Source: Ascidiaceihabitans donghaensis
GTDB taxonomy: Bacteria; Pseudomonadota; Alphaproteobacteria; Rhodobacterales; Rhodobacteraceae
DNA length: 64,000 nt
Direction of reading: 5' to 3'
NCBI RefSeq assembly: GCF_900302465.1
Contig: NZ_OMOR01000001.1
Span: forward strand, 2,356,001 to 2,420,000
The notes under the pieces are model-generated. The model ran no database searches and was not told where the DNA came from. It worked only from the letters and a program-made list of their open reading frames with translations. Position numbers and translations under genes: made by a program. Positions 55,117 through 63,055 of the stretch are shown piece after piece. The stretch's first letter is position 1. Every line of letters begins with the position of its first letter.

Positions 55117-56223
55117 CTAGGTTTGGGTCAGATCGAAATCTAGTGTTGCGTGATCGCGCCCGTTCACCTGCACTATGATTTGATGCGCACCGGGATGCAG
55201 CGTAAACGTGCTTGCACCCCCCTTTAGTTTATGGGCTTTTTTGACCACGCAAGGCTTTCCCCCACGGACTTCGGTTTGTTTCAGCTTGAATACTTTTTCG
55301 CTGGTTTTGCCACCCGGACGCGCAAAGCGGATACGGTAGTCGATCAACACAGGCACAGTTTGTGACGCTTCAATCTCAACCTGAAAAGTAACGGCCTGCC
55401 CCATCGCCACATGGGCGTCTTGCAACGTGGCCCGCACCGCAATCGGCGCATCGGCGTGGTAGCCAAGCCGGCCCATAGCGCCTTCGTGCCCCTGTTTGAC
55501 TAAAGTGCGCAGCGCATGTTTTGTCATCCAGCCCAGTTCTTTGGGGTCTTGCTGCCCGCCAGCCTGCCACGCGCCAAGCCATTGCAAAACTGTGTCCGGT
55601 TCGGATTTGCTCAGATCGTTGAGATGATTGGCCACCGACCGCGTGACATAGCGTGTCGTGTCCCCCTGCAGCGCTTCCAAAAGAGGTTGGCGGGCCTCGG
55701 TGCTCATGGTGATGGCCTTGGCCCATGGCAATTTCGGGCGTGTGCCTTCGCTGACCAAACGCCGCACATGATAGTTGTCGTGCTGCGCCCAGTCGATCAG
55801 GCGGGCTTGCGTTTTTTCAGGCCAGAGATTGATGAAGTCACGAATGTAAAATTCCATCGAAAACCGCTGGGTGGCAGCCAGTAGCAAATCCAATGCACGG
55901 TCCGGATCGTCTTGCAAACCGTGGCGCACAGCCAGAATTCCGGGTACGGCATGGATGAAATGTCCAAAATCGTCGTCGGTCAGGTCGGGGTCCAAAGGCG
56001 CTGGCATCGCGGCTTCCAGTTGATCCGCCATGACGGCGAACTCCGGCGATAATTGTGCCTGTGCACAATCGGCAAGCCAATCCATGCGCGCCATAAGCGC
56101 ACGGCTTTCGAACCCGGCCAGAGCATCACGCGCAAAACGCGCGGCGTCAAAGCCGGGCACGCCTGCGGCAAATTCTGCCGCCAGCTGGCCTACGCTGTCC
56201 GCATTGAACAGCGCATCCGCCAT
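55117..56223 (-). CDS. DNA alkylation repair protein (AlkD-like HEAT repeats)
   Basis: A 368-residue protein of the AlkD/DNA_alkylation superfamily, built of HEAT-like helical pairs that wrap alkylated DNA for glycosylase action. Diagnostic text is FYIRDFINLWPEKT and DNYHVRRLVSEGTRPKLPW in the middle, followed by further helical repeats. About 110 C-terminal residues are beta-rich and include QIIVQVNGRDHATL. The ATG at 56223 follows AGGGGGAAAG. An alternative ATG at 56244 lies in a tandem repeat. Activity on DNA is a family inference. Confidence 0.85.
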   Translation of the reverse strand: MADALFNADSVGQLAAEFAAGVPGFDAARFARDALAGFESRALMARMDWLADCAQAQLSPEFAVMADQLEAAMPAPLDPDLTDDDFGHFIHAVPGILAVRHGLQDDPDRALDLLLAATQRFSMEFYIRDFINLWPEKTQARLIDWAQHDNYHVRRLVSEGTRPKLPWAKAITMSTEARQPLLEALQGDTTRYVTRSVANHLNDLSKSEPDTVLQWLGAWQAGGQQDPKELGWMTKHALRTLVKQGHEGAMGRLGYHADAPIAVRATLQDAHVAMGQAVTFQVEIEASQTVPVLIDYRIRFARPGGKTSEKVFKLKQTEVRGGKPCVVKKAHKLKGGASTFTLHPGAHQIIVQVNGRDHATLDFDLTQT

Positions 56224-56236
56224 GCTTTCCCCCTGA

Positions 56237-56264
56237 GCTACCATTGCGATGCTACCATTGCAGT
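56237..56264. repeat. Two-unit 14-base tandem repeat at the alkD-like 5' end
   Basis: GCTACCATTGCGAT is followed directly by GCTACCATTGCAGT. On the minus strand each unit contains an ATGGTAGC; only the one at 56244 is in frame with the downstream gene, and the other soon meets a stop. Confidence 0.7.
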
Positions 56265-56271
56265 GCTCTCC

Positions 56272-57051
56272 TTAAATGGTGGCGTTGGTGCCGCCACCGT
56301 CCAGCAGGATGTTCTGTCCTACGATAAAGCCTGCATGTTTGCTGCACAGAAACGCGCAGGCCGCACCGAACTCTTCGCGTGTGCCATAGCGGCCCGCTGG
56401 AATGGTTGCACAGCGTTCGGCTTTGGCCTCTTCCATGGTGATGCCTTTGGCTTTTGTAACGCCTGTATCCAACGACACCGCGCGGTCAGTCGCGTGGATG
56501 CCCGGCAGCAGGTTGTTGATGGTCACACCTGATCCCGCGACTTGGCGCGATGTCCCCGCAACATAGCCGGTAAGCCCTGTGCGTGCGGCATTGGAAAGTC
56601 CCAGAACCGCGATAGGGGCTTTGACGGATTGCGATGTGATATTGACCACGCGGCCCCATCCGCGATCCATCATGGCCGGCACAAGACCTTTGATCAAAGC
56701 GATGGGCGTCAACATGTTGGCATCAAGCGCTGCAATGAAATCATCGCGGTCCCAATCCGACCACATGCCGGGGGGCGGACCACCTGCATTGTTGACCAGA
56801 ATGTCCACGCCTTGCGCGGCCTCTAACACTGCCGCCTGCCCTGCGGCCGTGGTCACATCTGCAGCCACAGTCACCACATCAACCCCGAAACGGGTGCGAA
56901 TGTCGGCGGCAGAGGCTTCAAGCGCCTCGGCCCCGCGCGCGTTCATCACCAAATCAACACCAGCCTCGGCCAAGGCTTCGGCACATCCAAGCCCCAAACC
57001 TTTGGACGACGCACATACCAATGCCCGTTTGCCTTTGATCCCTAAATCCAT
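56272..57051 (-). CDS. SDR-family protein lacking the canonical catalytic tyrosine
   Basis: A 259-residue Rossmann-fold protein beginning MDLGIKGKRALVCASSKGLGLG, where CASSKGLG replaces the standard TGxxxGxG. NNAGGPPPG follows the usual NAG. In the active-site segment ITSQSVKAPIAVLGLSNAARTGLTGY the YxxxK tyrosine and lysine are replaced (SNAAR). This matches a known 3-oxoacyl-ACP-reductase-like subgroup with altered active site, so catalysis, if any, differs from classical SDRs. The ATG at 57051 is the family start; the frame is open to 57081. Confidence 0.88.
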   Translation of the reverse strand: MDLGIKGKRALVCASSKGLGLGCAEALAEAGVDLVMNARGAEALEASAADIRTRFGVDVVTVAADVTTAAGQAAVLEAAQGVDILVNNAGGPPPGMWSDWDRDDFIAALDANMLTPIALIKGLVPAMMDRGWGRVVNITSQSVKAPIAVLGLSNAARTGLTGYVAGTSRQVAGSGVTINNLLPGIHATDRAVSLDTGVTKAKGITMEEAKAERCATIPAGRYGTREEFGAACAFLCSKHAGFIVGQNILLDGGGTNATI

Positions 57052-57246
57052 TTCGCAGTCTCCTTGATGGATGCAACCCAATTTGGGGTGCTATTTGCCA
57101 AACCCTACCGTTGCCCTTGCCCCAACGCCAGAGCGCGAAAATGCAATCTCCTGCAAAATAACGGAAGTTTGACGTGTCTGTGCCATATTTCTAAACTACG
57201 AAGGGCTAGAGACACAGTCCGTCCCACCACAAGGCTTTTGAGTTTC

Positions 57247-58269
57247 ATGTCGCACAGCACACACAACCGCACCGGACCCGCCCAAAGCGTGCCTGTTTTC
57301 AGGGCGCAGGCATTGTCTGTGGTCGACGGCGCAAATATGGGGGATGCTGTGTCTTTCGCAGCAGAACTGATGTTGGACGATACCTATGAACTGTCTGGTG
57401 CAACGGCTCCTGTCCGGTTGTCCCTTCAGGCGGGAACAGGTGCGCAATTTACTGTGTCCCAAGACAGCGAAACCGGCACGCACGGATCTGCCGTTCACTT
57501 GGACAGCGCCCTGACCTTTATGTCGCCAGACGGGCAAACCACAGATGTTTTGGTGTTGGTCGAAGTCGATGGCGCAGGTGATATCAACGATATCTATATT
57601 CTGCCCCTCGCGATGCTTTCGCCCAAAACCACCTATTCACTTGTTGGCATAGACACCAAAAACGCCGCACAGAAATTTGCCCATGTTGCCTGTGTCAGCT
57701 TCACCCGCGGAACCCATATTACCATGGCGTCGGGCGAACAGAGACTGATCGAAGACCTGAAACTGGGCGATAAGGTCCTGACCCGCGATGATGGGCCGCA
57801 AGCGGTGCGTTGGATCGGGCAAAGCACTGTGCGCGCCGTCGGGGAATTCGCCCCCATTTGTATTCGCGCAGGCACGTTGAACAACGACAACCACTTGATT
57901 GTAAGCCCGGACCATCGCTTGTTTATTTACCAACGTTCCGATGAACTTGGCGCTGGACGATCAGAGCTTTTGGTAAAAGCCCGCCACCTTGTAAACGGTG
58001 ACAGCGTAACCGTGCAGGACGGCGGGTTTGTGGATTATTTCCAACTGCTGTTCGACAGCCACCAGATCATCTACGCTGAAGGGATCGCGGCTGAATCCAT
58101 GCTGATCGACACACGCACAAAACCCGTGCTTCCGACAGAATTGTCAGAGGCCATGGGCGATGTCATCCCGGGCCACTCTGACCTGCCCCATGCAGGCTTG
58201 GACGTTCAAGAAGGATTGTTGAACCGGCCTGACATCGCCGAAGTGCTGCGCAAAGCATCGTCGAGGTAA
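57247..58269 (+). CDS. Hint-domain protein (second copy)
   Basis: A 340-residue protein from the ATG at 57247 (weak ribosome site; the frame is open to 57064). The N-terminal 140 residues contain strands with PVFRAQALSVVDGANMGD. The Hint domain begins at Cys149 (VACVSFTRGTHI), with LGDKVLTRDDGPQAVRWIG, VSPDHRLFI for the catalytic histidine and FDSHQIIYAEG. It shares domain layout with the gene at 47 kb but differs in the N-terminal part, so the two may process different cargo. The C-terminal tail continues past the Hint fold. Confidence 0.85.
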   Translation: MSHSTHNRTGPAQSVPVFRAQALSVVDGANMGDAVSFAAELMLDDTYELSGATAPVRLSLQAGTGAQFTVSQDSETGTHGSAVHLDSALTFMSPDGQTTDVLVLVEVDGAGDINDIYILPLAMLSPKTTYSLVGIDTKNAAQKFAHVACVSFTRGTHITMASGEQRLIEDLKLGDKVLTRDDGPQAVRWIGQSTVRAVGEFAPICIRAGTLNNDNHLIVSPDHRLFIYQRSDELGAGRSELLVKARHLVNGDSVTVQDGGFVDYFQLLFDSHQIIYAEGIAAESMLIDTRTKPVLPTELSEAMGDVIPGHSDLPHAGLDVQEGLLNRPDIAEVLRKASSR

Positions 58270-58288
58270 CCTGCAGTCCAGACAAACG

Positions 58289-58330
58289 CCTGCCAATTGC
58301 CGAAAATTGCGCAGGCAATGGCAGGTTTTT
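58289..58330 (+). terminator. Rho-independent terminator
   Basis: CCTGCCA-A-TTGCC pairs with GGCAATGGCAGG (12 bp with one bulged A) around a 12-base loop, then TTTTT. It ends the Hint gene and may also serve the convergent GNAT gene. Confidence 0.85.
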
Positions 58331-58359
58331 CGTTTTAAAATAGTTTACAAAGCCACGGC

Positions 58360-58917
58360 TCAACACCCCATATCGTTGGTCTGCCAAGCCTCTTGCGTCA
58401 GACAATAGCATCGCCAACGGGTAGCACCCCCTGCCAGATCAATATCCGCCTCATGGGTGAAAACCGCCCCAAGGCGCATGGTTGCGGTCTGAGATCGCAA
58501 GTTGTCTGGTGCAATATGAAACCAGGCCTCAGAGCAATAGGTGAACAAATGGCCAAGCGTCAGTCGCTTGACGATCCGGTTGGTGTTACCCCCCCAGTGC
58601 GCACGTTCCAAAAAGGTAAAGCCAATCGACAATCGCGACGGCGCGTTGGTGTCGGTGTAAAAGACTGTGCAGCCGATGATGCGATCCGTTTTGTCCCGGA
58701 TGGCAAGCGCCGCATTGGATGCCAGAAGCATATCAAAGTACGGTTCGAATACAGCTGGTTCGTGCCTGTTGCGCACAGGATGCCCCGCCCAGATCAGCGG
58801 ATCACTGGCCGCCTGTGTCAGGCCTTGGCGATCCCTTTCTAACAAGGGACTTAACGTAAGCCCGCCTTCCGTCAGGATAGGGTTCGGATCGAAATCTTGC
58901 GGGAACATAAATGCCAT
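58360..58917 (-). CDS. GNAT-family N-acetyltransferase (RimJ/RimL-like)
   Basis: A 185-residue acetyl-CoA-dependent transferase of the Acetyltransf_3 type. RLSIGFTFLERAHWGGNTNRIVKRL lies mid-chain (in two parts around residue 110) and matches the motif before the acetyl-CoA pyrophosphate loop. AWFHIAPDNLRSQ and TMRLGAVFTHEADID follow in the order expected. Start uncertain: ATGs at 58917, 58932 and 58971 are in frame, and none has a strong ribosome site. Substrate unknown. Confidence 0.85.
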   Translation of the reverse strand: MAFMFPQDFDPNPILTEGGLTLSPLLERDRQGLTQAASDPLIWAGHPVRNRHEPAVFEPYFDMLLASNAALAIRDKTDRIIGCTVFYTDTNAPSRLSIGFTFLERAHWGGNTNRIVKRLTLGHLFTYCSEAWFHIAPDNLRSQTATMRLGAVFTHEADIDLAGGATRWRCYCLTQEAWQTNDMGC

Positions 58918-59040
58918 TTTTCGATGTCTCATTTTCAACAGCGTTTGTGTGGTGTTCAACCTGCCCTGCAAAACAAATGGTTACAAGCCTGAGAAGATGG
59001 GCTGTGTTGGCCTGTCGTATTTGCCTTTCATAAAGGCCCG

Positions 59041-59427
59041 TCAGCCACAGTCTTTCATGGCCACCGCTTGAATTTTGATCTTGGCGCCAAACGGAAGCTT
59101 TGCCGCCTCATAGATTGTCCGTGCTGGAAAGCGGGAGAACTGCGCACGACATACGTCGTTCACCTCTGCCAGATCACGCTCGATGTCAGAGAATGCGATG
59201 TCGATATACACTATGTCGTCGCGATCAAAACCCGCAGCCTGCGCGATCTTAAACACCAATTCAAACGCGCGTTCCGCTTCTGTGCGTGCGCTGCCCGCGC
59301 GGTATCCATCGTCGTAAACCGACAACTGGCCGGATATGTGGCAGGTGCCGCCAACAACAACGGCGTTTGATATCGGCGAAGGGGATGCGGGAACACCCGA
59401 AACGTCTGTTATGTGAAGGGGGGGCAT
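59041..59427 (-). CDS. RidA family protein
   Basis: A 128-residue protein of the YjgF/YER057c/UK114 superfamily; RidA proper hydrolyses reactive enamine/imine intermediates as a trimer. The N-terminal ISNAVVVGGTCHISGQL and the C-terminal FPARTIYEAAKLPFGAKIKIQAVA are clear. The conserved arginine (PART) is present, but the glutamate of E. coli RidA near position 120 is replaced (KIKIQ), so it probably belongs to another Rid subfamily with different activity. Confidence 0.9.
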   Translation of the reverse strand: MPPLHITDVSGVPASPSPISNAVVVGGTCHISGQLSVYDDGYRAGSARTEAERAFELVFKIAQAAGFDRDDIVYIDIAFSDIERDLAEVNDVCRAQFSRFPARTIYEAAKLPFGAKIKIQAVAMKDCG

Positions 59428-59584
59428 GCGCTGGACCTTGTGTAAATGTAAGCTAAGAATGCCAAATTAGATGATCGTGGCGATGTCAGATATGGGGCAT
59501 CGCCTTCACAATCGGACAAACCGGCATCATCCGCACTTCGCTGCCGTCTTGCGCCCTTCGCAACCCCAATCTATAGCAGTTCTT

Positions 59585-61204
59585 ATGTTGGACACTCCCA
59601 AAAACCGCCCCGTCTTGCCGCCAGAAATTGCGCGGCGTCGCACCTTTGCGATCATCTCTCACCCCGATGCGGGCAAGACCACGTTAACGGAAAAATTCCT
59701 GCTGTTTGGCGGCGCCATTCAAATGGCGGGACAGGTGCGGGCCAAAGGTGAGGCGCGCCGCACGCGATCCGACTTTATGGCAATGGAAAAAGATCGTGGT
59801 ATTTCGGTTTCAGCATCCGCAATGTCATTTGATTTCACCAACAAAGACGGGGAGTTCCGATTTAATCTGGTCGACACGCCTGGCCACTCCGACTTTTCCG
59901 AAGACACGTACCGAACGTTGACGGCTGTGGATGCCGCCGTGATGGTCATCGATGGCGCAAAAGGTGTGGAAAGCCAGACCCAGAAACTGTTCGAAGTCTG
60001 CCGCATGCGCGATCTGCCCATTTTGACATTCTGTAACAAAATGGACCGTGAAAGCCGCGACACCTTTGAAATTATTGACGAAATACAAGAAAATCTGGCC
60101 ATCGACGTCACACCTGCGTCATGGCCAATCGGGGTCGGGCGCGACTTTATCGGATGTTACGATATTTTGCGCGACCGCTTGGAAATTATGGACCGTGCGG
60201 ACCGCAACAAAGTATCTGAATCCATAGAAATCAACGGTCTTGATGATCCCAAGCTGGCCGAACACGTGCCCGCCGCACAGCTGGAACAATTGCGCGAAGA
60301 ACTGGAGATGGCCCGTGAACTGCTGCCTCCGATGGACGCTGCGGCCATGGCTGAAGGATCGTTAACACCTATTTGGTTTGGCTCTGCGATTAACTCCTTC
60401 GGTGTGAAGGAATTGATGGAAGGCATCGCCAAATTTGGTCCAGAACCGCAAATTCAGTCTGCTCAACCACGGGAAATTCTGCCGGAAGAAACAAAGGTTT
60501 CTGGTTTCGTGTTCAAAGTGCAGGCCAACATGGACCCAAAGCACCGCGACCGCGTCGCATTTGTGCGCCTTGCATCAGGACACTTCCACCGGGGCATGAA
60601 ATTAACCCACGTGCGCACCAAAAAGCCGATGGCTATAAGCAGCCCGGTGCTATTTTTGGCCTCGGACCGTGAGCTGGCGGAAGAAGCATGGGCAGGCGAC
60701 ATCATCGGCATTCCCAACCATGGGCAATTGCGCATCGGCGACACGTTGACCGAAGGCGAAGCCATTCGCGTGACGGGCATCCCGTCTTTCGCCCCCGAAT
60801 TGTTGCAAGGGGTGCGGGCGGGCGATCCGTTGAAATCCAAACACCTTGAAAAAGCATTGATGCAATTCGCGGAAGAAGGTGCGGCCAAAGTCTTTAAACC
60901 TTCGATCGGTTCCGGATTTGTCGTGGGCGTCGTGGGGCAGTTGCAATTTGAAGTGCTCGCCAGCCGGATTGAGCTGGAATACGGGCTTCCTGTGCGCTTC
61001 GAGCAATCCCAGTTCACTTCAGCGCGTTGGGTTAATGGCGAAAAGCAAGCCATTGATAAGTTTACGGAAAGCAACAAGCAGCACATTGCGCATGACCACG
61101 ATGGCGACATTGTTTACTTGACGCGCTTGCAGTGGGACATTGACCGCGTTGATCGCGATTACCCCGACATCCGACTGACGGCGACCAAGGAAATGATGGT
61201 ATAG
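59585..61204 (+). CDS. prfC: Peptide chain release factor 3
   Basis: A GTPase that ejects RF1/RF2 from the ribosome after termination. 539 residues from the ATG at 59585. G1 is SHPDAGKTTLTEK near residue 24, the switch I region has SDFMAMEKDRGISVSAS, G3 is DTPGHSDFSED near 97 and G4 is FCNKMDRES near 151. The C-terminal RF3 domain follows. The frame is open upstream to 59471 but without family similarity. The stop overlaps the next gene's GTG by one base. Confidence 0.95.
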   Translation: MLDTPKNRPVLPPEIARRRTFAIISHPDAGKTTLTEKFLLFGGAIQMAGQVRAKGEARRTRSDFMAMEKDRGISVSASAMSFDFTNKDGEFRFNLVDTPGHSDFSEDTYRTLTAVDAAVMVIDGAKGVESQTQKLFEVCRMRDLPILTFCNKMDRESRDTFEIIDEIQENLAIDVTPASWPIGVGRDFIGCYDILRDRLEIMDRADRNKVSESIEINGLDDPKLAEHVPAAQLEQLREELEMARELLPPMDAAAMAEGSLTPIWFGSAINSFGVKELMEGIAKFGPEPQIQSAQPREILPEETKVSGFVFKVQANMDPKHRDRVAFVRLASGHFHRGMKLTHVRTKKPMAISSPVLFLASDRELAEEAWAGDIIGIPNHGQLRIGDTLTEGEAIRVTGIPSFAPELLQGVRAGDPLKSKHLEKALMQFAEEGAAKVFKPSIGSGFVVGVVGQLQFEVLASRIELEYGLPVRFEQSQFTSARWVNGEKQAIDKFTESNKQHIAHDHDGDIVYLTRLQWDIDRVDRDYPDIRLTATKEMMV

Positions 61205-61953
61205 TGCCCCCCCACGATCCAGATGACGACATCTATGCAGGCGGTTTCAGACGCTTGATGCGCTTCCTGGAAAAACGCCAAATCCCCTTTGAGGACGCAG
61301 CCGCAAGACTGCCCCCGTCCGACGTTGACCTTGAGGCACTTAACAAAGCGATCGTGCCAGTGCCCACACAAGACCTTGAGGAAACACCGCGTTTTTCCGC
61401 AGACCGCAAGTGGCTGGAATTACAGATAGAATTTCAAGGTAAAAGCCAATTAGAGCTTTTGCATGGCTTTCTAATTGCCGTGTCGCGCCGAACTGATCCA
61501 CCTGCCGCAGCGATGCCCCTTTTCCACCGGATTTGGGAGGAACAGGGCCATGTGCTTGCAGCGGAACTGTCAGTGCGCTGGCTGATCTCAACAGCCACAA
61601 CCTTTGCCGATTGCGGGCAAACGCCGGAGCAAAGGGCATGTGGTATGGGGCTGTCCACACTGTTTGATCTGGTGAAACTGCATGACAGTGAACGGCGCGC
61701 ATCCGGTGACGCCGGTGACACACGCCGCCGTGTTCTGCGTCCCAAAAAGCGCCCCCCATTGGCGTTTGACATGGCCCCCTACAGCCTGCGTGGCGGTGAT
61801 TTGGACAAAGTCATGTTGGCGCGACTTTGGGCGCTAGGTGAACAAGACAAAACCATCCGCCCGCTCGCCTTTCGAATGTTGCGGATGGTCATGTCGGACA
61901 CGCGTAGCATTTTCGCACGGATGCAGGATTTCAAATCCGAGAAAATGCAGTAA
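61204..61953 (+). CDS. Unknown protein translationally coupled to prfC
   Basis: A 249-residue cytoplasmic protein with no recognised domain. It begins at a GTG sharing one base with the prfC stop. The sequence is mostly helical with conserved-looking tryptophans (KWLELQIEF, RIWEEQGHVLAAELSVRWLIS) and a basic segment RRRVLRPKKRPPL near 178-190 that could contact nucleic acid. The tight coupling suggests a translation-linked role, which is inference only. Confidence 0.72.
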   Translation: MPPHDPDDDIYAGGFRRLMRFLEKRQIPFEDAAARLPPSDVDLEALNKAIVPVPTQDLEETPRFSADRKWLELQIEFQGKSQLELLHGFLIAVSRRTDPPAAAMPLFHRIWEEQGHVLAAELSVRWLISTATTFADCGQTPEQRACGMGLSTLFDLVKLHDSERRASGDAGDTRRRVLRPKKRPPLAFDMAPYSLRGGDLDKVMLARLWALGEQDKTIRPLAFRMLRMVMSDTRSIFARMQDFKSEKMQ

Positions 61954-61985
61954 ACTCGCGCCAAACGGGTAGCAGGACACATTCT

Positions 61986-62924
61986 ATGGACGATGTAAAA
62001 TGGGGATTGGTCACGACTTTCCTTGGCCCGTCTTCTGACATCCTGAAATTCGCCGCCTACCATTTGGACAAGGGCGCCCACAGACTTTTCATCTTTTTGG
62101 ATGATCCAGACAGCGATGCCTACGTCCCTCTTAAAGCCCATTCAAAAATCAGAGTATTCGCCTGCGACACGGCGCATTGGAAAAAGCTGGGTGGAAAGCG
62201 TCCCGTCAAACATCAGGTACGCCAATCACGCAACGCGACATACGCCTATAGGCGCAAACAGGACGTCGCCTGGTTGGGCCATATCGACGTCGACGAATTC
62301 TTGGTGACCGATGCCCCTGTGGGACGGCATCTGGGCAAGCTGGCGGAGGATGCAATCTGCGCGCGAATGCGCCCCATGGAACAACTGGCAGGTGACGGCA
62401 CCGCCTTCAAAGCCTTTTTGCCAAGTGGCCCTGCGCGCAAAGCGCTTGTGTCACAGCTTTACCCAACTTACGGCAGTTACTTGCGGGCCGGGTTCCTTAG
62501 TCATGTTGCTGGCAAAATTTTTGTCCGCACTGGTCTGCAAGATATGCACTTGCGCATCCATAATGCGTTTCAAGGCGACGATATGAACCCCGGCGAAGTT
62601 GAACTGCCGGGCATAGATCTTGCGCATTGCCATGCAAAAACATGGGATGACTGGATGGCAAGTTACCAGTTTCGACTGGAACAAGGGTCATACAGATCCG
62701 AAATCCCCAGCGTTCACAGCACCGAAAAAGGCGGGCTGACGATTCACGAGATGTTCTGCGCGATCGAAGCCCACGATGGTGCGGCCGGATTACGTGCCTT
62801 TTACGACGAAGTCGCAGGCGACAGCCCCGAATTGCGGGCACGGCTGGAAGATCACGGAGCGTTGCGGCTGATCAATCTGGATTTGGATGCAACAGTCGCG
62901 CGTCATTTTCCGCAAATCACGTGA
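61986..62924 (+). CDS. Glycosyltransferase, family 2-like (isolated copy)
   Basis: A 312-residue protein of the same broad family as the cluster at 14-19 kb. The N-terminus is GLVTTFLGPSSDILKFAAYH, where the cluster members have a VKNEG motif. FIFLDDPDSDAY replaces SNDC-DGT, and the DVDEF motif is at 101-105. The C-terminal half has AHCHAKTWDDWM rather than LNHYALRS. It is more diverged and may use a different donor or acceptor. It stands after the prfC pair, ending before a terminator. Confidence 0.82.
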   Translation: MDDVKWGLVTTFLGPSSDILKFAAYHLDKGAHRLFIFLDDPDSDAYVPLKAHSKIRVFACDTAHWKKLGGKRPVKHQVRQSRNATYAYRRKQDVAWLGHIDVDEFLVTDAPVGRHLGKLAEDAICARMRPMEQLAGDGTAFKAFLPSGPARKALVSQLYPTYGSYLRAGFLSHVAGKIFVRTGLQDMHLRIHNAFQGDDMNPGEVELPGIDLAHCHAKTWDDWMASYQFRLEQGSYRSEIPSVHSTEKGGLTIHEMFCAIEAHDGAAGLRAFYDEVAGDSPELRARLEDHGALRLINLDLDATVARHFPQIT

Positions 62925-62931
62925 TTGTTTG

Positions 62932-62952
62932 ACCCTGCCGCAGGGTTTTGTT
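62932..62952 (+). terminator. Short rho-independent terminator
   Basis: ACCCTG (62932-62937) pairs with CAGGGT (62941-62946) around a three-base loop and is followed by a T-rich TTTTGTT. Small but well formed; it lies directly after the glycosyltransferase gene. Confidence 0.7.
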
Positions 62953-63055
62953 AAGTCCCGTCCATGTCGCGGCCATAGGGCTGCCTCTTGGGCCATGCGG
63001 GCCGACATTTATTGCTGCCGCGGGCCAAATTGTAGTCCGCAAACCACGGACGTAC

